Assembly: GCF_050436995.1 (NCBI RefSeq)
Contig: NC_134747.1
Location: forward strand, 6,269,501 to 6,333,500
Length of the DNA: 64,000 bases
Direction: 5' to 3'
DNA from: Anticarsia gemmatalis
Taxonomy: Eukaryota > Arthropoda > Insecta > Lepidoptera > Erebidae
Shown: one piece after another, positions 59,972 through 64,000 of the stretch
How positions within the stretch are numbered: the stretch's first letter is position 1
How the letters are laid out: each line of letters starts with the position of its first letter
Position numbers and translations under genes: made by a program
The notes under the pieces: generated by a model
Seen by the model: the letters and a program-made list of their open reading frames with translations, nothing else
Told to the model about the DNA's origin: nothing
Databases searched by the model: none

Positions 59972-59977
59972 TTTATT
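59972..59977 (-). terminator. Probable poly(A) signal of the eL41 transcript
   Basis: AATAAA on the minus strand lies in a putative 3' UTR exon that begins after an acceptor (ttttttcag) with first base 60022. The link to eL41 is inferred from a 5' splice site directly after the eL41 stop region (aaatg|gtatgt). Confidence 0.4.
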
Positions 59978-60411
59978 TGATACACAAGGAATATTAGATG
60001 TAGACTAACTTCACCCATGTACCTGAAAAAATAGAAACAGTATTGATTAGATGAATTAAGTCAACACTTATTTACCTGCTATTAATAAACCTTCCTATGT
60101 TGTCATTCCACTATAACTAATGATGGCAGGGAGATATCACAAAGTAAAGTGTATGATTTTTTGTAGTCCTTCTGATACTAGAGTATCACAAGGGTGGAGA
60201 AATCAATTTAATATGTCCTCCATTTCTTTGCATTACTCCCATAGAGAGAGAATGACTGCCTAGGAGGAGTTAACAGGAAAATTGTGTGCAACAACCATAG
60301 TAAAGTTACTAAATTTTAATCTAAAACAGAACTTGCAAGGAATAGGTATATTGTTTCAATAATTTATGTTCTATATTCAATAACAAGCCACGAGTTTGGG
60401 CTCAACCAGCT

Positions 60412-60622
60412 TTTTTAAAAGACAACTCCCGCACTAAGAATTGCTCTTGTGTCGCGGGGACTTTTACAAACATACAACTGCAACGGACACAAAGCACAAC
60501 CTGACCCGAAACAATTATTTGTGGAGCGCACAAATAATTGCTCCGTGTGGGAATCGAACCCACGACCTCCCGACGCAGTAGTGTTGGCGTGATGACCTAA
60601 ACCACTGCGCCACGGAGGCAGT
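60412..60622 (-). mobile_element. tRNA-derived SINE
   Basis: On the minus strand it starts tgcctccgtggcgcagtggt (box A), has gtgggttcgattcccacacg (box B), and then 'gagcaattatttgtgcgctc', 'acaaataattgtttcgggtc' and 'gtccccgcgacacaagagc'. This head and body are typical of a widespread lepidopteran SINE. It lies in the presumed 3' UTR intron of eL41. Confidence 0.8.
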
Positions 60623-61619
60623 AAAAAAATAAGTTTGATGTTTTGCAGTCCACAATACATTTTGTGTTCGACCAAGAGTACAGTGCATATAGGTACATAC
60701 AAAAACACCTCATATGAGTTTAGAGCTTTGATTTGACCACAATTATAACAACTAATTTGTCACCAATAACAAAAACAAGCTGAAGGCTTAAATAGTTTTA
60801 CTAAGACATGACTTGACTGCTCTTAAGTCACAAAATGATGTTAGGTTTGGACAGGTTAGAAACAAAATGATGTTAGCTTGATATGAAGGGTTCTGAACAT
60901 AATTGCAGATAAAAAATGCTGTTTACTGTGTGCATTACGCCTTTCGTTAGCAACAATGAAATAAAATTGCTTCCCTATCTGATTTATAGCAATCATATTT
61001 GTATAGATGACATGAACACTACAGCTATGTAATTGATAAGAAAAACAATAACAGTACATTAACCTATACTGAAAATAGGGCTGATGAAAAACAGCTTAAT
61101 ACTATTTACTAACAAAACTAGCTGTATGAATTTAAAATTAGTTTGATAAATTAACATACAACGTGGGATACCTATCATGTGCCATTCACAGAAAAAGGTT
61201 ATTTAGCCATGTGTGAGTATTCCTGACTAAAATTTTCAATGCACGAGGGGTAGGTATAGAGATTTGGACGCACAAATCATGATGAAGTACGGGTGTATAG
61301 TAATGCAACTTGACTAAACCTATGGCATTTAAAACAAGTACTGGTTTAACTACCTATTATGAGATAGTAACTAGGGACATGCTTGATATCATAGCTAACC
61401 TAAAAATAATTATTATAGACTTAACATATTCACTGTGTAAAACATGCGAATCCACACGTGTTCGGTTATATTATACTGTAATGTTTACTACATCAACGTT
61501 ATATGTAGCACTTTAAATGAGTGGTTGCACTAAAATTCGATCAGACAATATTAAAAATCATGAAAAGGGGGTGACCGGCAAGTATAAGTTAATAAGAGTA
61601 CCAAAAAATACATACCATT

Positions 61620-61809
61620 TTATTTGGACCTTGCACGCATCTTCCTCCTTTTACGCTTTAGCCTTCGCATACGCTTCTTACGCCACTGGAACAAATAAAC
61701 ACAACACTGAAAATGCCGTTTCTTCGATGCACGCGTTAACATGAACACAAAATTACGGATAACAAAACAGCGAACTAAAGGGAAAATATTAAATTACCTT
61801 GGCTCTCAT
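61620..61809 (-). CDS. RpL41: Ribosomal protein eL41
   Basis: Exon 1 (61798-61809) is just 12 nt and encodes MRAK before a donor (AAG|GTAATT). Exon 2 (61620-61685) follows after tttgttccag and encodes WRKKRMRRLKRKRRKMRARS and a final Lys, then TAA. The 25-residue product is identical in length and pattern to eukaryotic eL41, the smallest ribosomal protein, which sits at the subunit interface of the 80S ribosome. A pyrimidine-rich tract (ttctttcttctt) lies just upstream of the ATG (61813-61826) and looks like a TOP-type start region of ribosomal protein mRNAs. A splice donor just after the stop suggests a 3' UTR intron extending to about 60022. Confidence 0.95.
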
Positions 61810-63355
61810 GTTTAAGAAGAAAGAAGTTTAACTTCTGTTCTTCAGAAGGCGTTCGTGATTGCTTTAATATTTCACGATAGAGAATGATGTCGTACTTAGG
61901 AGTCCGTACAATGAAAAGAAGGATGAAAGCAAGTACAGCGCTAAATGTCAATTAAAATGTTGCCAACTGTAGTTACTAAAATCTACGATTTTAAAAGTAC
62001 TTCGATTCTACTAAATTAAAAGGGCAATAAAGAAACGTTTTCATTTTAAACTATTGAGCCTAGAGCCCAGCCTTTTATCGTAGAGTTTAGACGCCTAGGG
62101 CTTCCAATCCCGCACTCAATTTTCGATCTCAGTACTTACGAGATGAGGAATTGTCAAACCTGCGGAAGCCCGGTATTCGCAGGATCAAGCAAACTGTACA
62201 ACAGTAAACCATGTGCGAAGAGTAATCTCGGTTAACTGTTCTACCGATGTAATCGAATTTAATTGCAATGGTGTAGCGAAATTGTTCAAGTATAATAGTT
62301 TGGTAGAACTTACTAGGAGATATGATGACAGTGGACGCAGGTACTTATCTATATCTATAGGCTGATAGGGCTGTTTTTTTATTATTTTGTTGCTTTGCTG
62401 TACCCGGAGGAGAAAATTTCAAAAGAAACTACAGAAACCTAACAGCAATCCACTGGTTTCGAGCCCCAAAACCAGCAGACTTATTACATGCAGCTTAACT
62501 TAGACCACAGCGGGCGAAAGTTTAGTCAAAAATGTATATGAATGTATTCAATAATACTGTGCTAATGTATCAAAATTAACCGTTTATTTGGAACCCAAAT
62601 CGTACACAACATAAAACTGAAAACAAAGTTTATTTAATTATTTATAGTGAGTAGAACAGAATGAATGATAATACATAGCCACCGCAACCTACTTACTAAA
62701 TACCCATGCTACATTGTTTAACATAAAAATCAACTGTAAGTACTGATAAATATATTTTTTCACTTAAAAAACAATAATATAGCTACGGCTTACAAGTGTT
62801 AATATAAACTTAGTAGATGTTTGATACACATTTCGAAGGATTCTAAAACAAAGTCTGGTCACACAACATCACAGGCTTGCCAACTGTAAGAAATCAAAAT
62901 TTTGACATTCTATTGACTGTATCAAGATATTCGCGCCAAAAGTTTATTGTGATTCTTTATAAAATATAATTAGTGTTCTAATCCAACGAACTACAGTAAT
63001 TTGTGCAGTAAGTATATCAAGTCATTCCGTTAAGACATTAGAGTACTAATATAAACGTTTTCTTGTATTTGTTTTTACTTTTGAAGTAAATCGGACAATG
63101 TTACCAACATGACAAGTTTGCATGGCGATTAGCGATGCGAAGTTGAGTTGTCTACTTTAGATTGTAAAATAATTCTTGGCAACGTATTGATTGTTATAGC
63201 AATATATGTAATGAGTTTGAATATGAAACAATATTGTGCGTGAAGTGTAGTTTCTATTAAATTTAATAGTTACTAAAATTATGTATCAGACACCCGTAGC
63301 GATAGGAGCTACGTGTGCCCATATATTATTTTGGTAGTAGTGCTGGATTCTTAAA
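61810..63355. other. Region between divergent eL41 and the Psc-like gene
   Basis: It contains the 5' end of the eL41 transcript and the 5' UTR and promoter of the Psc-like gene. No further coding exon, RNA gene or repeat was recognised. Confidence 0.5.
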
Positions 63356-64000
63356 ATGGTTACTTCTAATAAACAACCCGACAAAAAAGTTGTGAAAATG
63401 GCTGAGCCGAATAACGGAGCAGTAGTGCCCCAAAGAACCTTATTAGGTGAGGTCAACGAACATATTACATGTCCTTTATGTCGGGGCTACTACATAGACG
63501 CAACAACGATAGTGGAATGTTTACACTCTTTCTGTCGGAGCTGCATAATCAAACATTTACAAGCAAAGAGTTACTGTCCAGTTTGCGAAATGATGATAAA
63601 TTCTGCTAAACCAAATATCAAACTTGACAAAGCACTTCAAGACATAGTTTACAAACTGGTACCAGGACTGTTCCAAAAAGAAATGGAGCGGCGTCAGCAA
63701 TTTTACGCTTCGAGACCTGGTCCTGCTGCAACAGCTACACCTGAACAAAGGGGTGAAGATACTGAAAGAATTATTTTCAGTCCAGAAGATGTGATATCAT
63801 TCTCTTTAGAGTATTGTGATGTTACTGACACTGATAGTATATCCAGCAAATCATCTGACAGCAATGAACCCCAACCTGCATCAACAACTACTAGAAGATA
63901 TTTGCAGTGTCCAGCTGTTGTCAACATTAATCATTTGAAGAAATTCTTAAGTATGAAGTTCGATATCGATAGCACACAATTTGCCATTGATATATTGTAT
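63356..64000 (+). CDS. Psc: Polycomb group RING finger protein, Psc/Su(z)2 type (partial, runs off right edge)
   Basis: This is a core PRC1 component that partners RING1/Sce for H2A ubiquitination and chromatin compaction. The open frame runs 215 codons to the window end without an intron. Two in-frame TAG codons lie shortly before ATG 63356, supporting this start; a second Met at residue 15 is possible. The RING finger has C39, C42, C55, H57, C60, C63, C74 and C77 (core TIVECLHSFCRSC). It is followed by LQDIVYKLVPGLFQKEM and the fly-Psc-like ATPEQRGEDTERIIFSPED. The RAWUL domain begins at about residue 182 (RRYLQCPAVVNINHLKKFL). The PEQRG-IIFSP segment favours Psc/Su(z)2 over the smaller vertebrate PCGF proteins. 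Confidence 0.93.
   Translation, partial: MVTSNKQPDKKVVKMAEPNNGAVVPQRTLLGEVNEHITCPLCRGYYIDATTIVECLHSFCRSCIIKHLQAKSYCPVCEMMINSAKPNIKLDKALQDIVYKLVPGLFQKEMERRQQFYASRPGPAATATPEQRGEDTERIIFSPEDVISFSLEYCDVTDTDSISSKSSDSNEPQPASTTTRRYLQCPAVVNINHLKKFLSMKFDIDSTQFAIDILY

Overview
This window is eukaryotic and almost certainly from a moth or butterfly (Lepidoptera). It is AT-rich and intron-rich, with GT-AG splice sites throughout and insect-type single-copy genes. It is littered with families typical of lepidopteran genomes: tRNA-derived SINEs, a LINE tail around 'ggcctttgcccagcag', TTA-flanked MITEs, and one piggyBac and one MULE relic. Gene models were built by hand, by splicing exons so that the reading phase closes at every junction. 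No alignment or RNA evidence was available.

Layout. At 4445-4622 (-) lies the first coding exon of a gene running off the left edge, possibly an AGC-type kinase. From 31459 down to 10586 (-) runs one very large gene of 31 coding exons. It encodes a TFIIIC subunit 2 (GTF3C2/TFIIIC110 family) protein of about 2,720 aa against about 911 aa in human. It has a giant acidic exon, seven alternating pairs of two zinc-finger exon types, and a C-terminal WD-repeat region. One WD exon is amplified, with its 5' splice site, into eight in-frame 186-bp copies. To the right follow QTRT1 (+, tRNA-guanine transglycosylase), CCDC25 (-), DR1/NC2-beta (+), an unrecognised 225-aa gene (+), DOLPP1 (-), DNAJC7 (+), an unrecognised 104-aa gene (-), ribosomal protein eL41 (-, 25 aa) and the 5' part of a Psc/Su(z)2-type Polycomb RING gene (+, off the right edge).

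The genes are housekeeping genes and do not form one pathway. Several are divergent pairs with short shared upstream regions: CCDC25/DR1 (716 bp between start codons) and DOLPP1/DNAJC7 (464 bp). QTRT1 and CCDC25 converge with 145 bp between stops. Three products act in transcription or chromatin (TFIIIC subunit, NC2-beta, Psc-like).

Mobile DNA fills introns and gaps. There is a MULE-type element with perfect 171-bp inverted repeats inside DNAJC7, an internally deleted piggyBac element just after DNAJC7, and five TTA-flanked inverted-repeat elements. An intact SINE with target-site duplications sits inside the TFIIIC gene. The strongest candidates for undescribed biology are the expanded zinc-finger exon pairs and the tandem exon/5'-splice-site array, both in the TFIIIC subunit gene.
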